A stretch of DNA of 64,000 bases from Mesostigma viride (GCA_009746045.1 RPFO01000165.1:5940085-6004084); one strand, 5' to 3'. Numbered from the stretch's first letter, positions 20,850 to 31,813 are shown. Translations and numbers: made by a program. Notes: generated by a model from the letters alone, not told the origin.

Positions 20850-21517
20850 TGTTACGGCCCAGACCTTTGTATGGGCGTAACAATGCCTTCAATAAATAAG
20901 TCGAAAGTCATTTGTTATTCGTTTGGGACTTTCGATAGCTCGCTTTCATAGTCCGCCGGACTATAGGACTCAGTTCGGGACTTATTTGGGAATTTGTCCT
21001 AAGTTCGGGACTTGTGTGTGTTTATTTGGTACTTTGTATGTTCCGGACCAGTTATTTTGGGCCTAGCCAGAAGTACGAGATCTTCTAGGGGCCGGACCGG
21101 CCCTAGACGTCAGACAGAACCTATTGGGGCTTGACGGCAGTATCTGGAAGATCGGCGCGCATGTCGGCGCGCCTGCACACCAACTTGCCAGCTTGGTAGC
21201 GCAGCTAGGTGAAATTGGTCTGTGGACGATGGACTCTCTCTCTTTGGTTTGATGATTAATGAAACGAGTGTTGACGACTCTCTCAGACCAAGGGGCACTA
21301 ATCCGGATGTCATTTGCCTCATGACATGCCGTGTTATATAGCTAGATTAATTAATCAGGCTATAAGGCCTAGCTGAGGACAAACCGCTGCTCAGTTAGTC
21401 AATTTACTGCGATCTTTGCTTGCTATCGCGGTACGCGGATGCGCGGCTATGCCGGCTTATTAAACTGCACCTTATACTAGATTAGATCTTTCGCACCGTC
21501 CGGCACAGGACGTAACA
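20850..21517 (+). repeat. 3' LTR of the chromovirus (668 bp)
   Basis: It begins TGTTACGGCCC and ends GGACGTAACA, so the termini are TGTTACG/CGTAACA inverted repeats. It follows a purine tract. The matching 5' LTR is not in the window, so its length is inferred from the termini. The bases at 21518 onward are LINE sequence. Confidence 0.75.
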
Positions 21518-21974
21518 AGAGGCCTGCGTGGGCCAAGAGAAATAGAATAGGGGACATGCAATCTCCTTGTGGTCATAGCGATCGTGAACTAGCGCCGGTC
21601 GCTGACTTGTGTCCATCTATTAGTAAATGCCATGCAAGTGATTTGATCAGACCCATAATGAGGGTCATGAGTTGTGGGCCAAATCCTAGTGCGGTTAGAA
21701 TGTGTTCTAAGTATTCCCAGCACATACGGTCAAAGGCTTTTTCAAAATCCCAGAACAATAAGAAACCCTCGATATCGTCGCGCCATGCTTTGTCCACAAT
21801 GTCCATGATGAGGGTGATGCTGTCATTGATGTGGAGATTGGCCCTAAAGCCCACTTGCTCCGGACCAATGAGGAAGTCTAGGACGGTGTATAAGCGTCGT
21901 TGGATTATTTTACTGATGATTTTGTATACGCTACCGTAAGGAGACGGATTGGGCGGTAGTTTTTCCATAGAGTC
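21518..21974 (-). pseudogene. LINE reverse transcriptase fragment (oldest layer, piece 3)
   Basis: Minus-strand translation gives NYRPIRLL (one frame), then, after a 1-base shift, YKIISKIIQRRL, FLIGPEQVGF, LLFWDFEKAFDRM and, after a stop, MSPILFLLAHAGL. These are RT motifs of an L1-type LINE in order. It is cut by the chromovirus LTR on the left and by the PAT-like element on the right. The upstream part continues at 27332-27296. Confidence 0.85.
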
Positions 21975-22184
21975 TTTGGTGAGCTATGCTCATTTTATCT
22001 ATGACTAACCTGCTGAGCGGAGAATGCAACGCCGTATAGCACCAAAGGAAAAAATAATTTTAGAAAAAAAATATTTTTTGTGCTGGCACCCGTACCCCAG
22101 CCACCCAGGTAGGGGTTGGCTGGAGAGGTGGTTGCTATAAAGGGTGGGCTTCCATTCTAGGGAAGCAGGTTGTTTCTTTTGCCT
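21975..22184 (+). repeat. Split direct repeat A1
   Basis: 210 bp, nearly identical to A2 at 26867-27073; it differs mainly in A-run length. It begins TTTGGTGAGCTATGCTC and ends TTTCTTTTGCCT, 68 bp before the Gag-like ATG. Confidence 0.93.
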
Positions 22185-22252
22185 GAGAACCTCAAGTGAC
22201 CACATCACAAAAAACAAAACGCAATATAACACATCAAGCATTATAACCCACC

Positions 22253-23352
22253 ATGACCTCAGTGACAGCCCCAGAGCGGAATTTCATAGCAAAGCTCAAG
22301 CAAGAAGCCAGGGAGGGATGCACCCCAAAGGAGGCCGCAACTGCGGTCCAGAAGATCCTAGGGGAGGGGCATTGGCTAGAGCGGATCCAGAAGCTCAATC
22401 CGGGGCGTGCCAAGAACGTCATGGACGTGTTGGAGAAAAGGGGGTTTGTCAGCGACTGGGATGGGGAGGAGGCCCTGGCCGATGTGCTAGCAGCGCAACT
22501 GGGGGAGGCTATTGCAGAGCCGGATCCACCAGTGTCAGCAGGTGGGTGGGAGCTGGGGGTGTTCCCCCTTCGGCAGGTGGAAGCGGAGGGGCGGGGCATG
22601 GTGGACCGGGCGCTGGCGAGGAGGATGGCGCCCTGGGGCGATCGACCAGGATGTGGCGGACCTAGACCGGAACATAGGTCGGCTGCTGGGCACCGAGACG
22701 GGCTATGCAACGCCAGCGGGAGGGCTTCCATCCCGCCGGGCAACGCCCGCACTGGCGGAGATATTGGCGACCTGATATCGGCCATGTCGAAGCTGCTGGA
22801 CCAGGCAAAGACTCCAGCAACTGCAAGCCCAGCCGCAGCGGCGACTGCTGGCAGGCTGGCGCGCACGAAGGGGGTGGCGCTGAGCGGGCATGCAGTGCCG
22901 GTCCTGGTGAGCAACATGCTGGAGGCGGTGCTGCCGGGATGCTGGACTACGCAGAGAGCGTGGGGGGGAAGTCAATCCGTGCATCGTTAATGCTGACGAT
23001 GCACGGCAGCTCAGCCAGCGGGGAGAGGAGGATGCTGCTCCTGCAGATGGCAGGAATTCTGGACACGATGGTGACAGAATTTGGCTACTGGGCCACGCCA
23101 CGCTCCGAAGTAATTCTGGAGCTGGCAGCAGCCGAGTACCTGGCAAAGCTGATCACGGCATGCCAGCTGGTGGATGTGGGGTCGACGGGTTGGAAGGGGA
23201 CTCCGTCGGCAATGCTGCCATTCCAGGAGGGTGGAGCAATGCTGGCGTCTCCGGCGGTGCGGGCGGCGATGAGCATGGGGAAGCTGCAGCACAAGCTGGA
23301 GCAGGGTCCCGGCAAGAAGGGGCAGGGCGGCCCGTCCAACAACAACAAGTGA
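22253..23352 (+). pseudogene. PAT-like element, Gag-like ORF with frameshifts
   Basis: It starts MTSVTAPERNF at 22253. The reading moves between frames: first frame to about 22635, then the frame reading AIDQDVADLDRNIGRLLGTE, back to the first frame near 22770, then at about 22935 the frame reading MLDYAESVGGKSIRASL to the stop at 23352. The C-terminus is Lys/Gln/Gly/Asn-rich. No zinc knuckle is seen. Position before RT suggests Gag; there is no direct domain match. Confidence 0.6.
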
Positions 23353-23715
23353 GGGAGCGGTGCCTTCTTCCACTACCTCTTCCAGCACCCCTGCCACCTC
23401 GTGACTGGTGGCAGCAGGTACGCTCAGGCCGTAGGCGCGATAGGATGAGTCGGGCTTTTAATGCTCGCACACTAGCCTGTCAGACGGTTAGGGCGTTAAA
23501 CTGGATGGGGGGGGGGGGCGAGACCCGCCTGCTGTAGATTCAGCCCGTGTGCCCGGGCCTCTGCAGCAGGCGGCCCTAGATGGGATCGATGATGCTTGCA
23601 GGTCCTTTGTCCGCCGGAACGGTGGTTCCGTAGCGGCAATGGCAGGATCTGTAGTGGATGGGGGTGAATATGCTGAAGGAGCCCCTTACGAACCGTTAGT
23701 GGCCGCACGCTTGGC

Positions 23716-25541
23716 TTGCCTGGTCCGGGGGAAGGTGGCCAAGTGGATGTGCTGAACTTACTACCCCCCTCTTGGGGAGCAATTTTGAATGATGAGAGTA
23801 GGATGGTACGGACGCTGAGCCCAGCAGAGCGGATCTTGCAGAAGTCGATGCGGATCTCGCGGGGGTGTAGCATGGAGGAGTTCGCGCGGGTTTGCACGGT
23901 GTGTGTGGAGAGGGGGATTTTGGGTGGATTTTTTGAGGAGGAGCCGCCTATGGTGAACGGTACTTTTGGGGTCGGAAAGCCCGACGGCCGTATACGGCTG
24001 ATTGTGGACAACCGGCGTGGCAACATGCCACTACCAGATCCTATGCCCGCTTTTTTACCACACCTTGGCGTGATTTGCGATTTGCCCACGCGCGCTGGGG
24101 AGGATGTTTTTGGGGGCGTATCAGATTTGGATTCGTACTACAACAGACTCCGCCTGCCAGTTTGGATGCGGCGGTACTGTGCGTGGATGCCGGTGTGGTC
24201 GGATCTGGTGGGCCTGAGTGGGGCTCGTCGGAAGGTGTGGCCGTGGATGTTGTGCTGGCCAATGGGCAACAAGCTGGCCGTCGCCGTGGCCCAGTGTGTG
24301 CATCAGTCTGTGTTGTACCGCTGTGGCCCCAAGCCGCCGTTGGAGGCTAGTCGTGGGCTGAGCATCAACATGTCCGCGCTGATCCTGGTGGCGGAGGCCA
24401 ACGAGGCGGGGGAGACCGTCCGGCTGAGGCTGGAGGAGGACCCTGCTGCGCCCTTGGCGCCCTCGCCGTGCTTCGAATCTCGGCAGGATCTGGAAGGTAT
24501 GCATGCTGTGACGATCGATGACCTCCATTTCACCCACTGTGCGTCGGTGGATGGGGTGAATCAGCAGCTAGATCGTGTTCAGGCTGCCTACGCCGCTGTT
24601 GGGCTGGTGCAGAAGTCTGACAAGGTGGTACGGGCGACAGCAGAGCAGACTGGTGTGCAGGCGGTGGGGTCATTCACCAAAGAGATGGTGACGTGGTGCC
24701 TGTTCCTGAGCGTGTGGTGGCAGTTATCGCTGCTACTCATAGAATCTTAGATCGCGGGTTTACATACTACCGCGAACTTAGTTCTGTGCTTGGGAAGTGG
24801 GTGTGGATGCATCTGCTGTGCCGCCCCATGCTTTCGGTGTGGTCTGAGACGTACCGGCTGCTAGCAGCCATGAATGCCTCCCTGCCTGGGCGCCGCTGGC
24901 GCCTCCCTGCGGGGGCCCGCCAGGAGCTTCAGGCGGCGATCGACCTGGCCCCCTTTTTGAGGGCGGCCAGGGCCCGGCCCCTTTCTGACCGGGTCGTCGC
25001 AAGTGATGCGAGCGGCTCCGGCGGTGGGGTGGTCTACAGGGACCTGCCTGGGGCCGATTGTGCCCGGCTGGCGACCCGGCGCGAAGCGCGGGGGTGGCGG
25101 ACGACAGCTTTAACGTCTGGGGAGGACTGGGACCTGGAGCGCATGGAGGAGGGGGACTACAGCCTGCTGGATAGTGGCCACTGGCGTACGGCACTGTCCT
25201 ACCGGTGGCGGGGGCAGCCTAACCACATCAACGTCAAGGAGGCGATTGCTGCGACACAGGGGGTCGAGTGGTCGTGCCGGACCAAGGCGTGTCGAGGTAA
25301 GCGAGTCGTCCGGCTCGTAGACTCCAGTGCTGTGGTGGGGGCGTTTGTCAGAGGGCGGTCGTCTTCCTACCGCCTCAACCAGCTGGTTCGGCGCTACTGC
25401 GCTCTGTCACTGGCTGGCGACATGCAGAGCCACTGGGTCTGGGTGGCTACCGACCACAACCCAGCTGACAAGGCCAGTCGGCGTGGCGCTTGGATTCCTG
25501 ACTTGACCCGGTGTGGTGACGTGCATCCCAACCCTGGGCCT
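23716..25541 (+). pseudogene. PAT-like element, reverse transcriptase and RNase H
   Basis: RT motifs: VGKPDGRIRLIVDNRRGN (about 23970-24030), GVSDLDSYYNRLRLP, then TIDDLHF (about 24510-24530), which replaces YxDD. A frame change near 24700 leads to RNase H: ASDASGSGGGVVY, NHINVKEAIAAT, RLVDSSAVVGAFVRGRSSS and TDHNPADKASR. This lineage of RT/RNase H is that of DIRS and PAT elements. The segment ends at a 2A-like motif before the recombinase. Confidence 0.8.
25515..25541 (+). other. 2A-like GDVHPNPGP motif
   Basis: Codons 25515-25541 read GDVHPNPGP, in frame with RNase H. The ribosome-skipping 2A core is D-V/I-E-x-N-P-G-P; here His replaces Glu. The position between RNase H and tyrosine recombinase would separate the two products. 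Activity is not shown by the sequence; similar G-D-I/V-H-P-N-P-G-P strings occur in some LINEs. Confidence 0.55.
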
Positions 25542-25696
25542 GAGGGGGCGCGACGCCCTCGGGACTTGGCACTTTTGGAGGGCACAGTCAACCCTGTGTC
25601 TACCTTGCCAGCGTACCGGCGTGCGGCGGCTGTCTACGTGGCGTGGGCGCCACCTGGCCCTGTCGACCCAGCTGACGCGGAAGCCATTTTCTGTGA

Positions 25697-26475
25697 GTGG
25701 ATTTCTGCTGTCTACCATGCCAGGGCGGGCGGGGGCGTACCTTATGCCAGCATGCCAAGGCCTGTCTGCACCTGTACTACCCCGACATTGTTCGGAATTG
25801 GGTACTGGCGGACCGCCTGCTAGCAGGTTGGCAGCGGCTTGTTCCGGCTGTCAGCCCTCCGCCTATGCCCTGGCGCCTTTGCTATTTCACTGCCCTGTTG
25901 CTAGTTTCACGTCGACAGGTGCATTTGAGTGCGTTGATTATTATTGCTTTCCAGCAGTATTTACGCATTAGCGAGGCGCTAGGGCTGCGGGTTCGGGATG
26001 TGGCTCATCCCGGCCACCCCCTTCTCGAGCCAGGGCCCATGGTCGGTGCCCTTGTGCTGCGCAACCCCAAAACTGCGCAGGGGGCGGCCCAGCACGTCCT
26101 CGTCCGGGATCCACTTTCTTTGTGGCTCCTGCGACGTCTGACGGCTGGCCAGCCCCCGGATGCACTCCTCTTTCGGGCTTAACGTACAGCCAGGCTAGGC
26201 AGCAGTGGGAGGCTGTGCAGGCCCGCATGGGCATCCCAGGGATGTTTTCTTTTCACAGCCTCCGGCATGGGGGGGCGACGCACGACGCCATCGCTGGCGA
26301 GTCGCCGGAGGCCATCCAGCTGCGCGGCCGGTGGGCTTCGGCCCTCTCGGTCACGCGCTACATTGGCCTCCACCGCAGCCTCCTGGGGCGCGACATCCCA
26401 CCCGCCCTCTGGGCTCAGGCCCTGGGTTTTGACCCAGCGGCTTTCCGGCGCCACTTCGGTGGCGTCGAGTTTTGA
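25697..26475 (+). pseudogene. PAT-like element, tyrosine recombinase
   Basis: The catalytic pattern is complete across one frameshift near 26170: the first Arg in QQYLRISEALGLRVRDV (about 25950-26000), then HSLRHGGAT (about 26260), then GRWAS and TRYIGLHRS carrying the Tyr nucleophile (about 26330-26370). This family integrates a circular DNA intermediate by strand exchange and explains the absence of an integrase. The end of the upstream frame (to 25823) overlaps this ORF, consistent with another shift near 25750. Confidence 0.8.
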
Positions 26476-26670
26476 CGTCCTCCTGTTTTTATCTCTCGTC
26501 TTTTAGCTATCAACTGACCTCACCCTTGTGTGGGAGGTCAGGGGGGAAATGGTTTAACTAACCCGAGGGTGAACCTGGGTTGGGACAAAGTACCCCCATA
26601 GCTAGGTAGTTTAAGTTTTCTTTTTTGCATGTCCTACGTATTTTCGGCTGTTAGCCATGTAAGGAGATGT

Positions 26671-26868
26671 GGGTAGAGCAGGGGCACAGCTGCTGTGGGC
26701 TGGCCCTGCACATTCACATAGTGTGCTCACCCTAGCATACAGATGGCCGTGTTGCCATCTGGTAGACATGTCTGTGTTATTCCACCGTATAGAGCTAGCA
26801 CACATATTGTAATAAATTTGATGTTTTGTGGTGATGCATGCAAAGCAAGGCAAGGCCAGAAATGGATT
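26671..26868 (+). repeat. Split direct repeat B1
   Basis: 198 bp beginning GGGTAGAGCAGGGGCACAGC and ending GCCAGAAATGGATT. It is repeated with the same length as B2 and joins A2 directly. Confidence 0.93.
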
Positions 26869-27073
26869 TGGTGAGCTATGCTCATTTTATCTATGACTAA
26901 CCTGCTGAGCGGAGAATGCAACGCCGTATAGCACCAAAGAAAAAATAATTTTAGAAAAAATATTTTTTGTGCTGGCACCCGTACCCCAGCCACCCAGGTA
27001 GGGGTTGGCTGGAGAGGTGGTTGCTATAAAGGGTGGGCTTCCATTCTAGGGAAGCAGGTTGTTTCTTTTGCCT
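26867..27073 (+). repeat. Split direct repeat A2
   Basis: 207-bp copy of A1. Two bases are shared with the end of B1. B1-A2 adjacency is what a circular intermediate of this class predicts. Confidence 0.93.
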
Positions 27074-27097
27074 CCCACCCACCCACCCTGGCAAAAG

Positions 27098-27295
27098 GGG
27101 TAGAGCAGGGGCACAGCTGCTGTGGGCTGGCCCTGCACATTCACATAGTGTGCTCACCCTAGCATACAGATGGCCGTGTTGCCATCTGGTAGACATGTCT
27201 GTGTTATTCCACCGTATAGAGCTAGCACACATATTGTAATAAATTTGATGTTTTGTGGTGATGCATGCAAAGCAAGGCAAGGCCAGAAATGGATT
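27098..27295 (+). repeat. Split direct repeat B2
   Basis: 198-bp copy of B1 at the right end of the element. LINE sequence resumes at 27296. Confidence 0.93.
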
Positions 27296-27332
27296 GTCTC
27301 CTTTTTTGTACAGTAAGATAAGCGCAGATTCA
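27296..27332 (-). pseudogene. LINE reverse transcriptase fragment (oldest layer, piece 2)
   Basis: The minus strand reads ESALILLYKKGD, ending at the PAT-like element. Placing 21974 next to it gives the LINE motif YKKGDSMENYRPI after correction of one small shift, so the two parts were once contiguous. It is bounded on the right by the Harbinger element. Confidence 0.8.
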
Positions 27333-27667
27333 GGCCCGGTCTATACGGGATTTAACTTCGCGGAGTTAAAAGTGGCGGGAAACAATGGACGGTGAGATTG
27401 AGGGCCGGTTTTCATCCAACGGTGAAAAATAACTTGCGGTTTTAACTCACCGGAGATAAAAAATAACTCCAGACGGGCTTGGCCACGGACCCCTGTTATT
27501 TTTTTTTCGGAGTTAAAAGTTAAAAAGGAATAATTAGCGGGAAAACCCTGGTGGTCGGGCTGCTGCTACCGACGTGAAGGCTGGTTGCCATAGCTGTGTG
27601 TGCCATTGCAGTTGGTAATTCCGACCATTTCAGTTGCGTATTTAAAGCACGAAAACACGCGGCCATA

Positions 27668-28401
27668 ATGTCTCGCCAGTCATACCACCTTATGCGCAAG
27701 CCCGACGAGGACAGGATTGACAGGGAGGACTGGAATGATTTGCAGGATTTGAAGATGATGCGAACGCGTACAGGATAAAGACGTCTCTCCAGGCGTGGTG
27801 CACGTTTCCAAGCCCTACGTAAGTCGGTTTGGCTTGCCGCGAGCTGCTAACGAGAAGCGCACTCGCAACCACGGATTATTCGGGCGAACTGTCACGTTTG
27901 GCCGATGGTTTCGATTCAACCAGACGACCAGGGGAGTTGTTGATGGTTGTGTTGGTGCGCTCGATGGTATCGCAATCAAGATAAAAAAAAACCTTTAAGT
28001 CGGAGGTAGCGAACCCCAGGCAGTACTACAATCGTAAGGGGTTTTATGCGCTTGTCATGCAAGCTGTGTGCGATTCGAAATGTCGTTTTCTGTATGGCTC
28101 CAACAAATGTTGCGGCAGTACCAATGACAGTGTCGCATTTCGTGTCAGCTCTTTGCACACGGAATTGGCACGTGTTGGCCTGCCAGAAGGATTCTACATA
28201 GTGGCAGATGAGGCATACATCATCAAGCCTTGGCTTGTGACTCCCTACCCAGGAAGGGGTCTCAGCGTCCAAGAGGACGCATGTAACTATTACATCTCTT
28301 TGTGCAGGCAGGTCATAGAGCGTGCATTTGGGATTCTTATTCACCGCTTTGGCATCCTTCACCGTGCATTGACATGTGACCTACGACATGCAACATGCTA
28401 G
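27668..28401 (+). pseudogene. Harbinger (HARBI1-like) transposase, frameshifted
   Basis: An ATG at 27668 (MSRQSYHLMRKPDED) opens the N-terminal frame, lost at 27778. A second frame (27795-27998) has VGALDGIAIKIKK. A run of nine A (27983-27991) shifts the frame; the next reads NPRQYYNRKGFYALVMQAV, GSTNDSVAF, IVADEAYI, LVTPYPG and VIERAFGILIHRFGILHRAL. The three catalytic acids are plausibly D in LDG, D in ADEAY and E in VIERAFG. The C-terminus stops at the start of the minisatellite, short of the family's usual end. Confidence 0.82.
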
Positions 28402-28404
28402 CCA

Positions 28405-29070
28405 GTCTTTTTTACCCACCTTGGTGTATAATGCTTGAGTGTGCCACGTGTGGCATGGTGTTTGGTTGCCATTTTTTTTTTACCCACCTTGGTGTATAAT
28501 AATGCTTGAGTGTGCCACGTGTGGCATGGTGTTTGGTTGCCAGTTTCTTTTACCCACCTGGGTGTATGCTTGAGTGTGCCACGTGTGGCATGGTGTTTGG
28601 TTGCCAGTTTTTTTTTACCCACCTTGGTGTATAATGCTTGAGTGTGCCACGTGTGGCATGGTGTTTGGTTGCCAGTTTCTTTTACCCACCTTGGTGTATG
28701 CTTGAGTGTGCCACGTGTGGCATGGTGTTTGGTTGCCATTTTTTTTTACCCACCTTGGTGTATAATGCTTGAGTGTGCCACGTGTGGCATGGTGTTTGGT
28801 TGCCAGTTTTTTTTACCCACCTTGGTGTATGCTTGAGTGTGCCACGTGTGGCATGGTGTTTGGTTGCCAGTTTTTTTACCCACCTTGGTGTATAATGCTT
28901 GAGTGTGCCACGTGTGGCATGGTGTTTGGTTGCCAGTTTTTTTTACCCACCTTGGTGTATGCTTGAGTGTGCCACGTGTGGCATGGTGTTTGGTTGCCAG
29001 TTTTTTTTACCCACCTTGGTGTATGCTTGAGTGTGCCACGTGTGGCATGGTGTTTGGTTGCCATTTTTTT
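28405..29070. repeat. Minisatellite of ten units, 64-71 bp, each with CACGTG
   Basis: CACGTG cores occur at 28445, 28516, 28580, 28648, 28712, 28779, 28843, 28909, 28973 and 29037. Each unit holds the palindromic TGCCACGTGTGGCA followed by TGGTGTTTGGTTGCC, a T run and ACCCACCTTGGTGTAT. Unit length varies by an ATAA or T-run indel, with a tendency to alternate long and short. It lies inside the Harbinger element right after the transposase. Confidence 0.95.
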
Positions 29071-30797
29071 TTAACCCACAAGCGGTGAGGATGAGAATGT
29101 TGCCTAATCCCGCTATTGTAATGTCAAAAAGGATGCATGTGCAATGGTAGTTGATGACCATCACAGTTGTCAAACTTAACCCCTAAATGGGCATAAATAC
29201 TGCCAATGCATCGGGTGTAACTTCACAACTTTGCAAACCAGATGCCATCCAACCTACCCATATCCAATTGCTGTCCTTGGGGGCCAAGCATGTCCATGAG
29301 TTGCTCTTCGGGTTGATACATCACAACCTTACATATATGCAGGGTAGGCCATGTATAACTACCGTCAAAGTCACGGCGGTCAAGACGCGCGTTTTCAGTT
29401 TTGGTAGAATGTGCATTTTGAATCATGTTATAAGAGCTAGGCACCTACCACTTCAGGGATGATAAACAATCAGTTGCTGAGCAGTTTGAGCCATTGGGGT
29501 CATCACTTGGTTGGGTATACCAGCAGCTACACCCAGTACAGCCCATAGGGGTACCGTTGGTAAAAAGCAACCAAGGGGGTAGGGCTTGGCATACTACCTA
29601 CTAATAAGGCCACCAACCATGCCATACAATACATTTCCCTTCCACAATGATGGGGAAACATAACTGCATCATCACACTGCCCTTAGATGGCACCTATGTG
29701 CAGCTGCCACCTTGTCCATGCACGTAGGTAACGTGGTACGGACACCCTACGCAAGGCATGCATTCTAGGAGGCAGCCACCAACAAACTAGTGATGTTAAG
29801 CCTATTTCAGCTTGCCCTAGCAAGGATAAACTAGGCCTAATAAGCTGCTATAGCTTGCCAGGTGATGGCCTGCAGCACACCTGGTGGCACATGCTCACTG
29901 ACAATGGGAAGCTTCTACTCACCGGTTACATGCTTGATGATGCCACAGAGACCAGCCAACTGCCTCTCACTCATGCAATATATGTGTGTGGGAAATGTAT
30001 AACAAACATATATGGAGGTATTCAAACCCATACAGCCTCTAAAACTTATCACCATCACCCTGTGGCAGGTCAACTGACTGAGGGAGGCATCTATGAATGG
30101 TGTTTTAGGAAGGGGCCAGGCCATGGTCAAGAAAGAACATGAATACTTCAAAAAGAATGTGCTACACAAGCTAGAACGTATACCTAAACGTCATACGTCG
30201 ACAAGGAAACGATAACTCAGCTTTACCTGGCATGGCTGGCATTACCTTAGCCCAGGCGGTGGCCGCATAATGGCGCATTGCGGCACACCAAAGTTGTGCA
30301 GCATGGTCGCTAGATTCGGCGATTTCTGGCCACCCTTGCAAGTTTACGACTACAAATCATCATAAAAAGTAAAAAGAAACAGATATATCCTTTAAAATAC
30401 GCTGCTCGGATGCTTTCGTCAATTAGGACATGCCCGAAACGCGCTTTTTCTCTCATCGTCCACTTCGGCGTTTTCCCATGGGCGACTCCGCATGGCACGC
30501 AATGATTTCGCGCTTCGGGTGGCAGCAATGGTCCATCTCCTTCGGCATTGTCCGCCATGGCTGGCGACCGCGGGTCATCTTCCCCTTCCCCGCCGTCAGT
30601 GTTTTGGGTTTAATTGCCTGTAATTGCCTGATTGCCCGGGCACGGAGCTGGCGCCACGTCATGGACTTGGCGGGAACCACTCTACTTGCGGTCCAGACAG
30701 TTGAGTTTCGTATAGACTGAAATTTTTACCTCCGGACCCAATTTTCAGCTAAAAATGACCGGTTCGGTTTTAACTTAAAATCCGTATAGACCGGGCC

Positions 30798-30905
30798 TCA
30801 GCCCATCTGCCGCTCACCGTACCGTGCCGCCAAATTTCAAGAATACATTCGTAAAAATCTATGTGTAGAAGGGACCAGAACGTTTTCCAGAATTCAATCC
30901 ATCTT
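30798..30905 (-). pseudogene. LINE reverse transcriptase fragment (oldest layer, piece 1)
   Basis: The minus strand reads EFWKTFWSLLHIDFYECILE then IWRHGTVSGRWAES, the segment that precedes YKKGD in L1-type LINE RTs. Removing the Harbinger element and one TCA joins it in frame to 27332. Confidence 0.75.
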
Positions 30906-31813
30906 CCGAAAATTGGCTCCGCCGTAGAGTTTCAACGGGCAAGTTGCAAACACGCACGTTACTTGATAGTGTCTTGCAAACACGCACGTTACTTGATAGT
31001 GTCAGCAAGCGCTTCCGGAAAATTGAGAGCGAATCAAATCAATTCATCTCAAAACCGGTAGCGCACCTGGTGCAGATGGCCTTCCAGTAGAGTTTTTTAA
31101 CAAGATCGGGGGCTCCGCCCCCGAACCCCCGCTACTTGGCAGATTCTGTGCCTCAACGGCTTTTTGTGCCTCAACGGCGAGTACCAGCACAGCCGTACAC
31201 TCCCGCTCACACAGCCCGCCCACTAGCAAGACAGCCGAACCTGTACGGCCGGCCACAGCCTGTGATTCCATGGATTACGCCACGATTCCATGCAAACTCA
31301 TGGTGCCGGACGGTTTGCTGGCCTATTTTGGTAAGCCGGTGGCTGAACCGAACCGCAACTAAACCTGGTATGTCAGCACGTCAGATCCGTCCTTCAGCTT
31401 TCTCGCTTTTTGCCAGCAACCGCCAAATACCTCTTGAATCGGTCCTCTCCTCGCCGTTTTCCTTGCCAATTTCCCTCGTCCGTTCCAAACGCCTAGGCCA
31501 TGTTCAAGCTCAACTCGGAACGCAAGGCTTTGGCGCTTAGCTACTCGGAAAAATTTACGGTTACGAGAAGGTTACGGCCGTTTCTAGTAGAAACGCTTTT
31601 ACTGATTGACGGTTGGCAGGTGTTTGTTTGGTGCCGTGCTTACTACCGTGGTTACTAAAACAAATACGACTTTGTCGCACGGTGACAGGCCGCTAGAAAG
31701 CCTACGGATGGGATCTGCGTAAAGGTTTTGCGGAAACAAATTTGGCGTTCGGATTTTTGCGCTACTCGTGTACGGACAACGTTTGCCGGAAGAGTTTGCG
31801 GAACAAACAAATG
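30906..31813. other. Spacer with LINE remnant and short duplication
   Basis: No full gene. On the plus strand about 31053-31112 reads SAPGADGLPVEFFNKIG, a LINE RT start motif of another copy in the opposite orientation. A 28-bp sequence (GCAAACACGCACGTTACTTG...) is duplicated near 30945 and 30975. The rest shows nothing I recognise. Confidence 0.5.

Larger units (their letters stand above)
3611..21517 (+). mobile_element. Ty3/gypsy chromovirus, interrupted by two copia-like elements
   Basis: Plus-strand gag (3611-5359) continues in frame into protease and pol at 13188 once copy 2 of the copia-like element and one GAGAC repeat are removed. Domain order is Gag, protease, RT, RNase H, integrase, chromodomain. 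A further ORF follows pol. A purine tract (20838-20849) and a 668-bp LTR (20850-21517, TGTTACG...CGTAACA) close the element. The 5' LTR and start of gag lie left of the window, beyond copia-like copy 1. A hAT fragment sits in the 3' part. On the right the element abuts a minus-strand LINE RT. Confidence 0.8.
21975..27295 (+). mobile_element. PAT/Kangaroo-like tyrosine-recombinase retrotransposon (5.3 kb)
   Basis: Split direct repeats in the arrangement A1 (21975-22184), coding region, B1 (26671-26868), A2 (26867-27073), B2 (27098-27295) are the hallmark of PAT and Ngaro elements. The coding order is Gag-like, RT, RNase H, tyrosine recombinase. There is no LTR, no DDE integrase and no protease. 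The frames contain several small shifts, so this copy is probably dead. The target is a LINE RT gene; GTC occurs at both edges (21972-21974 and 27296-27298). Confidence 0.85.
27333..30797 (+). mobile_element. PIF/Harbinger DNA transposon (3465 bp)
   Basis: Terminal inverted repeats GGCCCGGTCTATACGG are at 27333-27348 and, inverted, 30782-30797. TCA flanks both ends (27330-27332 and 30798-30800), a 3-bp TSD as expected for this superfamily. It contains a broken transposase and a minisatellite. A minus-strand ORF at 30310-30558 (PKWTMREKARFGHVL) may be a remnant of the second Myb/SANT-like gene of these elements, but that is weak. 29071-30300 has no recognisable gene. Confidence 0.87.

Noticed and set aside
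28405-29070. CRISPR-like array
   Set aside because: Units are whole tandem repeats without unique spacers, inside a eukaryotic transposon.
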